A stretch of 64,000 nt of DNA from Thermoleophilia bacterium SCSIO 60948 (lineage in GTDB: Bacteria; Actinomycetota; Thermoleophilia; Solirubrobacterales; 70-9), in NCBI GenBank assembly GCA_021496505.1, contig CP053031.1, positions 1,116,001-1,180,000 on the forward strand, written 5' to 3'. The notes below the pieces were generated by a model that made no database searches, was not told the DNA's origin, and saw nothing but the letters and a program-made list of their open reading frames with translations. Below are positions 1 through 7,704 of the stretch, one piece after another. How positions within the stretch are numbered: position 1 is the first letter of the stretch; each line of letters begins with the position of its first letter. The position numbers were made by a program, and so were the translations under genes.

Positions 1-583
1 TGCGAAGCAGCTCGAAGGCCTCGGGCTCGACGGGCTCCGCGCCACGCGAGCGAAGCGCGGCGACGAGACGGTCGGCCTCGCCGGAGGCGCAGACCAGATC
101 GGCGCCGCTCTCGGTCGCGATCGCGAGTAGGTCGAGGCCCTCCAGCGCGATCTCGCGGGCGCTGCCCGGGGCGAGCGGGACATCGCCCAGCACGCGCGGC
201 GTCGCGGGGCCGGCGGTGCGGATAAGCGTCCTGTCGGCGCTGACGTCCGTGAGCTCGACCTCGCGGCCGATCTTGTACATCGACAGGTGGCGCAGGGCGC
301 GGTCGGCTCCGGGCTCGTCGAGGTCGATCAGCAGCTCATCGGGCGCGTTCCTCGTCACCCGCATGTCCGTCTGCATGTGGCCCTTGCGATCCAGGAGGGC
401 GGAGTAGGTCGTCTCGCCGGGCGTGAGCGCCTCGACGTCCTGGGTCAACTGGCCCTGGAGGTACTCGGCGGCCTCGGAGCCCGAGGCGAGGAAGAAGCGA
501 TGCCCCTCTTCGACGACGAAGCCCGAGTCCTGGATCAGGGCGCGGTACTGCGCATCGATCTCGACGCTGACCGGGGGAATCAC
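1..583 (-). CDS. ygfZ: YgfZ/GcvT-type folate-binding protein (C-terminus cut by window edge)
   Basis: The first 194 residues are present and the 3' end lies outside the window. The aminomethyltransferase-like N-terminal domain shows LQGQLTQDV (residues 42-50) and SALLDRKGHM (61-70), typical of YgfZ, a tetrahydrofolate-binding protein that helps iron-sulfur cluster enzymes. The family's KGCYxGQE motif would fall beyond the edge, so it cannot be checked. The GTG start is chosen because TAGAAT ends 7 bases upstream and no Shine-Dalgarno is visible, as at many genes here. It is divergent from mntR. Family assignment is good; the precise role is inferred. Confidence 0.8.
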   Translation of the reverse strand, partial: MIPPVSVEIDAQYRALIQDSGFVVEEGHRFFLASGSEAAEYLQGQLTQDVEALTPGETTYSALLDRKGHMQTDMRVTRNAPDELLIDLDEPGADRALRHLSMYKIGREVELTDVSADRTLIRTAGPATPRVLGDVPLAPGSAREIALEGLDLLAIATESGADLVCASGEADRLVAALRSRGAEPVEPEAFELLR

Positions 584-590
584 GCGACTG

Positions 591-596
591 ATTCTA
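591..596 (-). promoter_or_regulatory. -10 box TAGAAT, leaderless start of ygfZ
   Basis: TAGAAT lies 7 bases before the GTG at 583, so the transcript would begin at or next to the start codon. Confidence 0.6.
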
Positions 597-640
597 GGTC
601 GGTCTGAAGCCGCTTGAATTTGGCGGCACGCGATTCCGAG

Positions 641-655
641 TTTGGATGTGCCAAA
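641..655 (+). promoter_or_regulatory. Inverted repeat before mntR, candidate MntR operator
   Basis: TTTGG-ATGTG-CCAAA is an inverted repeat ending 10 bases before the mntR ATG at 666. A related half, TTTGGCGGCAC, lies at 619-629. Position and symmetry suit autoregulation by the DtxR/MntR-type protein, but the sequence is not a textbook box, so this is inference. Confidence 0.4.
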
Positions 656-665
656 ATATCGAACG

Positions 666-1406
666 ATGGCTGAGCCCAACCTGATCAGCGACCCCTCGAC
701 GGCCCGCGCCGGCGTGCGCGGCGTCGCCGGCTCCGAGGCCGTCGAGGACTACGCGAAGGCGATCTACGCGCTCGGCGCTCGCGAGGGCTGGCCGGTCTCG
801 ACTTCGGCGATCGCCGAGCGCCTCGAGATCTCACCCGGCTCGGTGACGGCGATGGTCAAGCGGATGGGCGAGCTGGGCCTGCTCGAGCACCAGCCCTACC
901 GCGGCGTGACGCTGACCGACGCCGGTGAACGGGTCGCGCTCGAGGTGATCCGCCACCACCGCCTGATCGAGTCCTACCTCGCCGAGGCCCTGGGGATGTC
1001 ATGGGACCGGGTCCACGACGAGGCCGAGGTCCTCGAGCACTACATCTCCGAGGAGCTCGAGGAGCTGATCGCGTGTGCGCTCGGCGACCCCAGCCACGAT
1101 CCTCACGGCGACCCGATACCGGGCCGGGACCTCAGGCTCGAGAGCGTCGAGGGTGACGTCCGCAGCCTCGGGGATCTCGAGCCCCCGGCGACGGCGGAGT
1201 TCACGCGCGTCTCCGACTCGGACCCGGCGATGCTCCGCTACCTGGCCGAGCGCGGGATCAGGCCGGGGATCCGGCTCGAGGTGGTCGAACGCCAGCCGTT
1301 CGGCGGCCCGCAGTTCGTGTCCGTCGGCGGCGAGCGCCACGCGATCGGTGGCGAGCTCGCACGACGCATGCTCGTCAGGGTCGACGGTGTGGGGGAGGCT
1401 CGGTGA
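666..1406 (+). CDS. mntR: MntR: DtxR-family manganese-dependent repressor
   Basis: The 246-residue protein has an N-terminal winged helix (about 25-85), a dimerisation/metal domain (about 90-165) and a C-terminal FeoA/SH3-like domain. The metal-site stretch reads EAEVLEH: Glu121, Glu124 and His125 match the Glu-Glu-His of Bacillus MntR, whereas iron-sensing DtxR has Cys at the first position. Asp28 matches MntR Asp8. The site matching MntR Glu11 is Lys31, which is odd. ATG at 666 is preferred over an upstream TTG at 642 because the family starts near here. The gene overlaps the NRAMP transporter by 4 bases (GTGA), supporting manganese control. Confidence 0.88.
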   Translation: MAEPNLISDPSTARAGVRGVAGSEAVEDYAKAIYALGAREGWPVSTSAIAERLEISPGSVTAMVKRMGELGLLEHQPYRGVTLTDAGERVALEVIRHHRLIESYLAEALGMSWDRVHDEAEVLEHYISEELEELIACALGDPSHDPHGDPIPGRDLRLESVEGDVRSLGDLEPPATAEFTRVSDSDPAMLRYLAERGIRPGIRLEVVERQPFGGPQFVSVGGERHAIGGELARRMLVRVDGVGEAR

Positions 1407-2758
1407 GCAAGCCCGTCGCGAGTCCTCCGGGCGCCGAGACGCCGACCGCGCCCGCCGGAGAGTCACCCCCGAATCCCGAGTTCGCGCTGCTCCCACCGGA
1501 CGCGCGCCTCTCCGACGCCGCGCGCAACGCGCTCGACGGCAAGACGCGGGGTCCGCGCCGGCTCTGGCCGTTCCTCGGACCGGCGTTCATCGCCTCGGTC
1601 GCCTACATCGATCCCGGCAACTTCGCGACGAACATCTCCGGCGGCGCCCAGTTCGGCCTTTTGCTGCTCTGGGTCGTGCTGTCGGCGAACCTCGTCGCGA
1701 TGCTCGTCCAGACGCTGTCGGCGAAGCTCGGCATCGCGACGGGTCGCAACCTCCCCGAGCTCTGCCGCGAGCAGTTCGGTCGCACGAAGTCCTTCTTCCT
1801 CTGGATCCAGGCCGAGATCGTCGCGATGTCGACCGACATCGCCGAGGTTGTCGGCACCGCGCTCGGCCTCTACCTGCTGTTCGGCATCCCGCTCTTTCCC
1901 GCCGGGCTGATCGCCGGGGCCGGAGCGTTCGCGATCCTCGCTCTACAGGCGCGCGGCTTTCGCAAGCTCGAGGCGGTCATCGCCTCGCTCGCCTTCGTCG
2001 TCATCGCGGCCTTCGTCGTCGAGCTGTTCCTGGCCAAACCGGACGCCGGTGATGTGGCGATGTCGCTGTTCACTCCGGGCTTCAGCGGTACGGAGAGCCT
2101 GCTGCTGGCGACCGGGATCATCGGAGCGACGGTCATGCCGCACGTCGTCTACCTGCACTCGGCGCTGACCCAGGGCCGGATCGTCGGCCGCAACGTCGCC
2201 GAGCGCAAGCGGATCCTCGGCTTCGAGAAGGTCGACGTCGTGATCGCGATGGCGCTCGCCGGCGTCGTCAACCTCTCGATGATGATCGTCGCGGCGGAAG
2301 TCTTCTTCGGCGGCGACTTCGGCCCCGTCGACACGATCGAAGCCGCCTTTGACGGCTTCGGCGAGGCGCTCGGAGGCGGCGCCGCGACCGTCTTCGGGGT
2401 CGCCCTGCTGGCCTCGGGCTTCGCCTCGGCCTCGGTCGGGACGATGGCCGGTCAGGTCGTCATGCAGGGCTTCATCCGCCGCCGCATCCCGCTCTTCCTG
2501 CGCCGCGCGCTGACGCTCGCCCCGGCGCTCCTGATCCTCGGGATCGGCGTCGACCCGACCCAGGCGCTCGTCATCAGCCAGGTCGTGCTCTCGTTCGGAA
2601 TCCCGTTTGCGTTGATCCCGCTGCTGATCATCTCCTCGCGCCGGTCGGTGATGGGGGAGATGGTCAACCCCGGCTGGGTCTCGGCGCTGGCGTTCACGCT
2701 CGGCGGACTGATCATCGCCCTGAACGTGTTCCTGCTCTACCAGACGTTCTTCGGCTAG
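1403..2758 (+). CDS. mntH: MntH: NRAMP-family manganese/divalent metal transporter
   Basis: This 451-residue inner-membrane protein has about 11 hydrophobic segments after a 50-residue Pro/Ala-rich tail. DPGN (70-73) in TM1 and MPH (245-247) in TM6 are the NRAMP metal-binding motifs. The family imports Mn(II) or Fe(II) with protons. The GTG start overlaps the mntR stop, so the two are co-translated and mntR probably represses uptake when manganese is plentiful. The long polar N-terminal extension is unusual but not unique. Confidence 0.92.
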   Translation: MSKPVASPPGAETPTAPAGESPPNPEFALLPPDARLSDAARNALDGKTRGPRRLWPFLGPAFIASVAYIDPGNFATNISGGAQFGLLLLWVVLSANLVAMLVQTLSAKLGIATGRNLPELCREQFGRTKSFFLWIQAEIVAMSTDIAEVVGTALGLYLLFGIPLFPAGLIAGAGAFAILALQARGFRKLEAVIASLAFVVIAAFVVELFLAKPDAGDVAMSLFTPGFSGTESLLLATGIIGATVMPHVVYLHSALTQGRIVGRNVAERKRILGFEKVDVVIAMALAGVVNLSMMIVAAEVFFGGDFGPVDTIEAAFDGFGEALGGGAATVFGVALLASGFASASVGTMAGQVVMQGFIRRRIPLFLRRALTLAPALLILGIGVDPTQALVISQVVLSFGIPFALIPLLIISSRRSVMGEMVNPGWVSALAFTLGGLIIALNVFLLYQTFFG

Positions 2759-2769
2759 GTCCGGCGGCC

Positions 2770-4761
2770 TCAGGTCGTCGTGCGGAACGCCCCGATGACG
2801 GAGGCGAACTGGCTGGCGATGACCCGGGCGCGGTTGATCTCGGCGCGGGTCCAGGCCTCGGTCGAGTGGCGGTAGACCTCGATCATCCCGAGGCTGTGCC
2901 GGCGTGCGACGACCGGCACCATCAGTACGGAGCTCTGGCCGAGCGCGAGCAGGAGGTCGACCTCGCGCCGATCGCTGTGCGGGTCGCCGACCGTCACGGC
3001 GACGACCTCGTGCTCCTCGATCACCCGCGCGGACGCCGGGTAGTCCTCGATCGCGTAGCTGTCGGGACCCCCGACGTCGCCGTTCTCGGCGAGCGTCTCG
3101 AGCGTCCGCCCGTCGTCTCCGAGCCGCGAGAGGCTCACGCTCTCGGCATTGAGCTCGGCGGCGATCATCGCCAGCGAGCCCTCGAGATCCGCCCGCGATT
3201 GCGAGCCGGCGAGCGCGGCGCTCAGCGCGACCATCCGTGCATCGGTGCCGGTCGCGCCGTCGCCGCTCGCGCGCAGCGCGCGATCGAGTGAGGAGCGGCA
3301 GACGTCGGCGGCGACGGGCGCGACCCCCGCCCATTCGGGACTCGGACGGGCGAGCCCGTAACCCTGGCCCCAGGCGACGTCGAGGTCGGCGACCGTCGAG
3401 AGCTCCTCGAGCGTCTCGATCCCCTCCGCGCAGACCGTGGCTCCGATCGTGTGCGCGTAGCGGACGAGCGACTCGACGAGCGCCGCTCGCGCCGCGTCGA
3501 CGTTGATCCCGCTCGTCAGGTCGATGTCGAGCTTGAGGATGTCAGGGCGGACGCGCATCAGCTGGCGCAGCCCGGCGTAGCCGGCGCCGGCGTCGTCGAC
3601 GGCGATCCGCGCTCCGCGCAGCCGCAGGTTCTCGACCGTACGGTCGAAGACCTGATCGTCCTCGGGGATCGACTCGTGCTCGGTGATCTCGATGATCACG
3701 TCCTCGAGGCTCCCCGACAGCGCGTCGCGAACGGCGAGCGAAGTCAGCGCCGACGGGCTGACGTTGACGCTCAAGAGCGTTCCGGGCGGCCTGCCGGGCC
3801 GCGCGAGAGCCGCGGCGATCGCCGCGGCCTCGAGGTCCGATCCGAGCCCCGACTCGTGGGCGCGGGCGAAGATGACCGCGGGGGAGGGGTCGCTCGCGGT
3901 CGGGAACCGCGCCAGCGCCTCGTAGCCGACGACGAGGCCGGTGGTCAGGGCGACGATCGGCTGCACCGCGATCTCGATCCCGCCGGGCTCGAGGAACGTC
4001 TCGATCTCCTTCGTCTCGCTCTGACTCGACCCGCTGCCGAGGTCGGGGTGGTAGCGGCGGGTGCGGTCCTTGCCCGCGAGCTTCGCCGCCTTGAGCGCCC
4101 GGTCTGCTCGGCTGAGCAGGGCGCCGGGGTCGGCCGCGTCGGCTGGGAAGACGGCGACGCCGGCCGACATCGTCAGCTCGAGCTCGAGCGGCGCCACGGC
4201 GGAGATGCGCTGGCGCACGCGGTTCGCGACCGCGATCGCCTCCTCGGCGTCCGCCGAGGCGAGCAGGAGGGCGAACTCCTCACCACCGACACGCGCGGCG
4301 AGATCGGCGTCGCGAACCGTCGCTCGCAGCTCGCGACCGACGAGCCTCAGCACCTCGTCGCCCGCGGCGTAGCCGGCGCGGTCGTTGACCTGCTTGAAGT
4401 CGTCCAGGTCGAGCGCCAGAAGTGCGAGCGAATCGCCGGACTCGGCGGCCTGCGCCATCGCCGCCGGCAGGCGTTCGCGAAATCCGCGGTGAGTAGCCAC
4501 GCCGCTCAGCGGGTCGAGCTCCGGGCTCGTCTCGTCCCGGTCTGGGCGCGTCGTCACGGCGACGATCAGGCAGCCGCCGAGGGCCAGTGCGAGCGCCGCG
4601 GGAATCGCGAGCCGGCTCGGCAGGCCCGGAAGTCCCGCGTCGTGGATCAGCGCGAGCACGCTCGTCAACGCGACGAGAGCCGCGGTCAGCTCGAAGCCCG
4701 CGCGACGAGCCGCACGGGTCTTCGCGTGGTTCGGCGGGTCTGCCTCCTTGCGATCCCCCAC
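2770..4761 (-). CDS. Bifunctional GGDEF-EAL c-di-GMP enzyme with C-terminal GAF domain
   Basis: Two N-terminal membrane segments are followed by GGDEF, EAL and GAF domains. The cyclase site is GGEEF (about 159-163), preceded five residues upstream by an intact RxxD inhibitory site (RDAD). The EAL half keeps YEALARF, the VNVS Asn, IEITEH, the DD of VDDAGAG, ILKLD and AEGIET, so phosphodiesterase activity is also plausible. The last 140 residues look like a GAF sensor. The start is uncertain: open frame extends to 4845 into the divergent gene's promoter; GTG at 4761 is one reasonable choice, GTG at 4776-4779 others. The net direction of c-di-GMP turnover cannot be read from sequence. Confidence 0.85.
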   Translation of the reverse strand: MGDRKEADPPNHAKTRAARRAGFELTAALVALTSVLALIHDAGLPGLPSRLAIPAALALALGGCLIVAVTTRPDRDETSPELDPLSGVATHRGFRERLPAAMAQAAESGDSLALLALDLDDFKQVNDRAGYAAGDEVLRLVGRELRATVRDADLAARVGGEEFALLLASADAEEAIAVANRVRQRISAVAPLELELTMSAGVAVFPADAADPGALLSRADRALKAAKLAGKDRTRRYHPDLGSGSSQSETKEIETFLEPGGIEIAVQPIVALTTGLVVGYEALARFPTASDPSPAVIFARAHESGLGSDLEAAAIAAALARPGRPPGTLLSVNVSPSALTSLAVRDALSGSLEDVIIEITEHESIPEDDQVFDRTVENLRLRGARIAVDDAGAGYAGLRQLMRVRPDILKLDIDLTSGINVDAARAALVESLVRYAHTIGATVCAEGIETLEELSTVADLDVAWGQGYGLARPSPEWAGVAPVAADVCRSSLDRALRASGDGATGTDARMVALSAALAGSQSRADLEGSLAMIAAELNAESVSLSRLGDDGRTLETLAENGDVGGPDSYAIEDYPASARVIEEHEVVAVTVGDPHSDRREVDLLLALGQSSVLMVPVVARRHSLGMIEVYRHSTEAWTRAEINRARVIASQFASVIGAFRTTT

Positions 4762-4819
4762 CTGCCCACCATCGACAACGCGAGCCCGCGGCTTGAGAGT
4801 GGCGCGTCGCGGGCTCGGA

Positions 4820-4825
4820 TAGCCT
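4820..4825 (+). promoter_or_regulatory. -10 box TAGCCT, leaderless start of the gene at 4833
   Basis: TAGCCT ends 7 bases before GTG 4833; no Shine-Dalgarno is visible. Confidence 0.55.
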
Positions 4826-4832
4826 GCGTGCC

Positions 4833-5195
4833 GTGGGTCTCGCAACCGACTTCCAGGAGATCGTCGACTCGCTCCCGGACGACTGGACCGACCTCGTGTG
4901 CGACGTGCGGCTGGCCGACGAGCATCGCTACGTCGACGCCGCGGTGATCATGAGCCAGGTCAATGCGCAGCCCTACTCGCAGTCCGAGTGGCACTGGCGG
5001 GTCAACGTGGCCCACACGTTCGGTCACGCCGCGGCCGCCCCGACGGTCAAGGGCACGCTCGCGCTGCTCGACCAGGAGGGGATCGAGGCCGAGCTCGTCG
5101 TTCGCGACGTGCGCCAGGGGCGAGCCGAGATCGTCCAGATGTGGGGTCGCCCCGACTCCGTGCGCCGCGAGTTCCGCTCGCGCCGCAGCCTCTAG
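4833..5195 (+). CDS. Small conserved-looking protein of unknown function
   Basis: I do not recognise this 120-residue protein. It is soluble and lacks a signal peptide or membrane segment. A Trp/His-rich central patch (SEWHWRVNVAHTFGH, about 51-65) could bind metal or ligand. The start is fixed by TAGCCT 7 bases upstream. It is divergent from the c-di-GMP enzyme and its TAG stop shares a CTAG with the stop of the convergent lipoprotein gene. Codon use matches the neighbours, so it is probably a real gene. Confidence 0.65.
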   Translation: MGLATDFQEIVDSLPDDWTDLVCDVRLADEHRYVDAAVIMSQVNAQPYSQSEWHWRVNVAHTFGHAAAAPTVKGTLALLDQEGIEAELVVRDVRQGRAEIVQMWGRPDSVRREFRSRRSL

Positions 5196-6169
5196 CCGCC
5201 CCGCGTTCCCTCGAGGACCGCGCCGACGTCGATCGGGCGCTCGACGATGCCGGTCTCCAGGTCCCACCGGGCCCATTCGCGGATCGCGCGCGGATCGACG
5301 GTCCCGGCGCTCGCGTCCGATCCGAAGGCAGCGGCCTCGCCCAGGGCCGCGAGCTGATCGGACTGGGTCGCGGGATCGAGCTCGGGGACCGCATCGGTCA
5401 GTGCGGTGAGCGCGGCATCGGGGTCCTCGACCGCGGCGCGGTAACCGCAAGCGATCCCGTCGGCGAGCTCGCGCACCAGACCGGGCTCGTTCGCGACCGT
5501 CTCGCGCGCCGTCGCGACGACGAGCTCCGGATAGCGCGGCGCACCGTAGTCGTCGACCCGGAACTCGCGCGTCGGCACGTCGAGGTCCTCACGCAGCGCG
5601 ACGCCCTCTGCGTTCCAGAACGCCGTCGCGGCGGCGACGCGATCGGCGGACACGGCCGCGACCGAGTCGAAGCCGATCGCGATCCGCTCGATCGACGCGG
5701 GGTCGCCACCACCGGCCTCCGAGACCGCGTCGAGCACCGCTTCGTCGGAGGGGAGGCCGGTGACGCCCACCCGCTCGCCGTCGAGGTCGGCCGGCGTCCT
5801 GACCGAATCGCGATCGCCGGCGATGACGGCCGCAAGCGGGCGCTGGACGAGCGCGGCGACGATCGTGAGGTCCAGTCCACGCTCGCGCGCGAGCGCGACG
5901 TCGTGGATGTCGAGGACGGCGAACTCGACCTGACCGGCGGCGAGCAGCTTCGCGGAGTCCTGGGAGGAGCTCGGCTCGCGGACCTCGAGCTCGATGGGCT
6001 CGAAGCAGTCCGATGCGAGGCCCGCGTAGATCCCGGCATGGACCGCGTTGGGCTGAAAATCCAGCACGAGCGTCGCCGCGTCGGCGGCACCCGGTTCAGC
6101 ACCCTCACCACCGCAACCACCGGCCGCGATCGCGAGGGCCGCCAGCAGCGCGGTCGCGATCCTCTTCAT
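5192..6169 (-). CDS. NMT1/THI5-like substrate-binding lipoprotein of an ABC transporter
   Basis: The 325-residue protein begins with a lipoprotein signal; Cys19 sits in an AGGC lipobox. LDFQPNAVHAGIYAG, just after the signal, is the hallmark of the NMT1/THI5-like family, which binds pyrimidine (thiamine precursor), sulfonate or related ligands outside the membrane. No permease or ATPase gene is adjacent, so it is an orphan binding protein and its ligand is unknown. Its stop codon shares CTAG (5192-5195) with the convergent gene. The ATG has TAGCCT 11 bases upstream. Confidence 0.8.
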   Translation of the reverse strand: MKRIATALLAALAIAAGGCGGEGAEPGAADAATLVLDFQPNAVHAGIYAGLASDCFEPIELEVREPSSSQDSAKLLAAGQVEFAVLDIHDVALARERGLDLTIVAALVQRPLAAVIAGDRDSVRTPADLDGERVGVTGLPSDEAVLDAVSEAGGGDPASIERIAIGFDSVAAVSADRVAAATAFWNAEGVALREDLDVPTREFRVDDYGAPRYPELVVATARETVANEPGLVRELADGIACGYRAAVEDPDAALTALTDAVPELDPATQSDQLAALGEAAAFGSDASAGTVDPRAIREWARWDLETGIVERPIDVGAVLEGTRGG

Positions 6170-6180
6170 GCTCGGCGGCG

Positions 6181-6186
6181 AGGCTA
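6181..6186 (-). promoter_or_regulatory. -10 box TAGCCT before the NMT1-like lipoprotein
   Basis: TAGCCT ends 11 bases before ATG 6169, leaving room for a leader of only a few bases. There is no space for a TPP riboswitch. Confidence 0.45.
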
Positions 6187-6222
6187 GCGGCCGGCGGCGC
6201 CGCCCTGGCCCGGGATCCGGGC

Positions 6223-6228
6223 TACATT
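6223..6228 (+). promoter_or_regulatory. -10 box TACATT, leaderless start of ppa
   Basis: TACATT ends 7 bases before GTG 6236 and argues against the overlapping TTG at 6227 as start. Confidence 0.55.
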
Positions 6229-6235
6229 GGGGTCC

Positions 6236-6808
6236 GTGACGAGCTCAGATCCGAACGCCAGTCCTGAAGACATCGAACTGCTCGTCCGCGTGGAGATCCC
6301 CAAGGGCTCGCGCAACAAGTACGAGTACGACGAGGAGATCGGCGCGATCATCCTCGACCGCTTCCTCTCCTCATCGGTCGTCTACCCGACCGACTACGGC
6401 TATCTCGAGGGCCATCGCGGCCGCGATGGCGACCCGCTCGACGCGATGGTCTGCGTATCCGAGCCGACGTTCGCCGGCTGCGTGATCCCGGCCAAGCCGA
6501 TCGCGCTGTTCAAGATGTCCGACGAGGCCGGTGAGGACGACAAGATCGTCCTCGTCCCGACCCACGACCCCGGCTGGAACACCGCCTCATCGCTCGACGA
6601 CATCCCCGCGGCGATGCAACGCGAGATCACCCACTTCTTCTCGATCTACAAGCAGCTGGAGGGCAAGGAGGTCGAGGTCGACGGTTGGCACAACCGCGAC
6701 GCCGCCCTCGAGGTCATCGCCGAGGCACGACGCTTCGAGGAGGAGTCGATCGCCGCGGGCGACGAACCCTCCACGGAGATGCGCGCCGACGCTCGCGACG
6801 GCGGCTAG
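6236..6808 (+). CDS. ppa: Inorganic pyrophosphatase, family I
   Basis: The 190-residue protein hydrolyses cytoplasmic pyrophosphate, pulling biosynthetic reactions forward. VEIPKGSRNKYEYD (near 15-28), VVYPTDYGYLEG and the family signature DGDPLDAMV with its metal-binding aspartates are all present. Length is slightly above the usual 165-175 because of a charged C-terminal tail. GTG 6236 is chosen from the TACATT box 7 bases upstream. The TAG stop forms part of the -10 box of the next gene (6806-6811). Confidence 0.93.
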   Translation: MTSSDPNASPEDIELLVRVEIPKGSRNKYEYDEEIGAIILDRFLSSSVVYPTDYGYLEGHRGRDGDPLDAMVCVSEPTFAGCVIPAKPIALFKMSDEAGEDDKIVLVPTHDPGWNTASSLDDIPAAMQREITHFFSIYKQLEGKEVEVDGWHNRDAALEVIAEARRFEEESIAAGDEPSTEMRADARDGG

Positions 6809-6811
6809 ACT
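6806..6811 (+). promoter_or_regulatory. -10 box TAGACT of the aquaporin gene, overlapping the ppa stop codon
   Basis: TAGACT includes the ppa TAG stop. The predicted transcript has a leader of about 47 bases carrying GGAGGAG (6850-6856), 8 bases before GTG 6865. Confidence 0.45.
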
Positions 6812-6864
6812 GCCGCGCGGCCTCAGGGCCGGACGGACACAAGCGACTCGGAGGAGCCGACAGA

Positions 6865-7656
6865 GTGCAGGATCGAGGACTCGCCGCCTATATCGCCGAG
6901 CTGATCGGAACGCTGCTGCTCGTCTTCGGCATCTGCTCGGCCGTCACGCTCTACGTGTCGACATCGGCCGAGTCGCAGACCGGCTCCGACTTCGTCCTCG
7001 TCGGCCTCGTCCATGCGCTGTTCCTGTTCGGCGTGATCATCTCGCTCGGCCAGGTCTCGGGCGGGCACTTCAACCCGGCGGTGACGCTCGCGGCCGCCGT
7101 GATGCGCCGCATCGACCCGATCGACGCGCTCGTCTACGTGCTCGCGCAGCTCTCCGGCGCGGTCCTTGGCGCACTGCTCGTCCGCGGCATCCTGCCGGCC
7201 CCGGGCGAGGCCTCGAACTACGGCGCCGCCGCGATCTCGGACATCCTGCCGAGCTCGTTCGCCGGCTTCGCGGTCGAGGCGATCGGAACCTTCTTCCTCG
7301 TCGCGGTGATCTGTGCCGTGGCCTTCAATCCTCGCGCCCGCCAGGAGTGGGCTCCGCTCGCGATCGGCACGACGCTCGGCGTCGCGGCGATGATCGCCGC
7401 GCCGCTCACCGGGGCCGCCTTCAATCCGGCCCGCTGGTTCGGCCCGGCGCTGATCGGCAACGCTTTCGGCTCGTTCGCCGACATCTGGCCCTACGTCCTC
7501 GGGCCGATCGTCGGCGCGCTGCTTGCCGTCGGCGTCTACCGCTTCGTCATCGCCGGTCCGCAGTTCTCCGAGGGCCCCGAGCCGCCGACCTCGGAGGTCG
7601 CGAGCGCCGAGCGCGCGATCAAGGACGCCGAGGTCCGCGCCCGCCAGTCCGGCTGA
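6865..7656 (+). CDS. MIP-family aquaporin/glycerol channel
   Basis: This 263-residue membrane protein has six transmembrane segments and both channel signatures: FNPAVT with NPA at 70-72 and FNPARW with NPA-Arg at 187-190. It conducts water or small neutral solutes. GTG 6865 is supported by a strong Shine-Dalgarno, GGAGGAG, 8 bases upstream, one of the few clear ones in the window; the open frame further upstream overlaps ppa. The linker between the two halves is longer than in AqpZ, so water versus glycerol preference is not settled. Confidence 0.9.
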   Translation: MQDRGLAAYIAELIGTLLLVFGICSAVTLYVSTSAESQTGSDFVLVGLVHALFLFGVIISLGQVSGGHFNPAVTLAAAVMRRIDPIDALVYVLAQLSGAVLGALLVRGILPAPGEASNYGAAAISDILPSSFAGFAVEAIGTFFLVAVICAVAFNPRARQEWAPLAIGTTLGVAAMIAAPLTGAAFNPARWFGPALIGNAFGSFADIWPYVLGPIVGALLAVGVYRFVIAGPQFSEGPEPPTSEVASAERAIKDAEVRARQSG

Positions 7657-7691
7657 CCGACCGGTTTCGCGAGCACCCGCTCGCCGGCGAC

Positions 7692-7697
7692 TAGCGT
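7692..7697 (+). promoter_or_regulatory. -10 box TAGCGT, leaderless start of fbiC
   Basis: TAGCGT ends 7 bases before GTG 7705. Another GTG at 7696 overlaps this box and is therefore less likely as the start. Confidence 0.55.
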
Positions 7698-7704
7698 GGG
7701 CGGC

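Noticed and set aside
6170-6235. A TPP or other riboswitch upstream of the NMT1-like gene
   Set aside because: The gap is only 66 bases, with divergent -10 boxes close to both starts, leaving no room for an aptamer.
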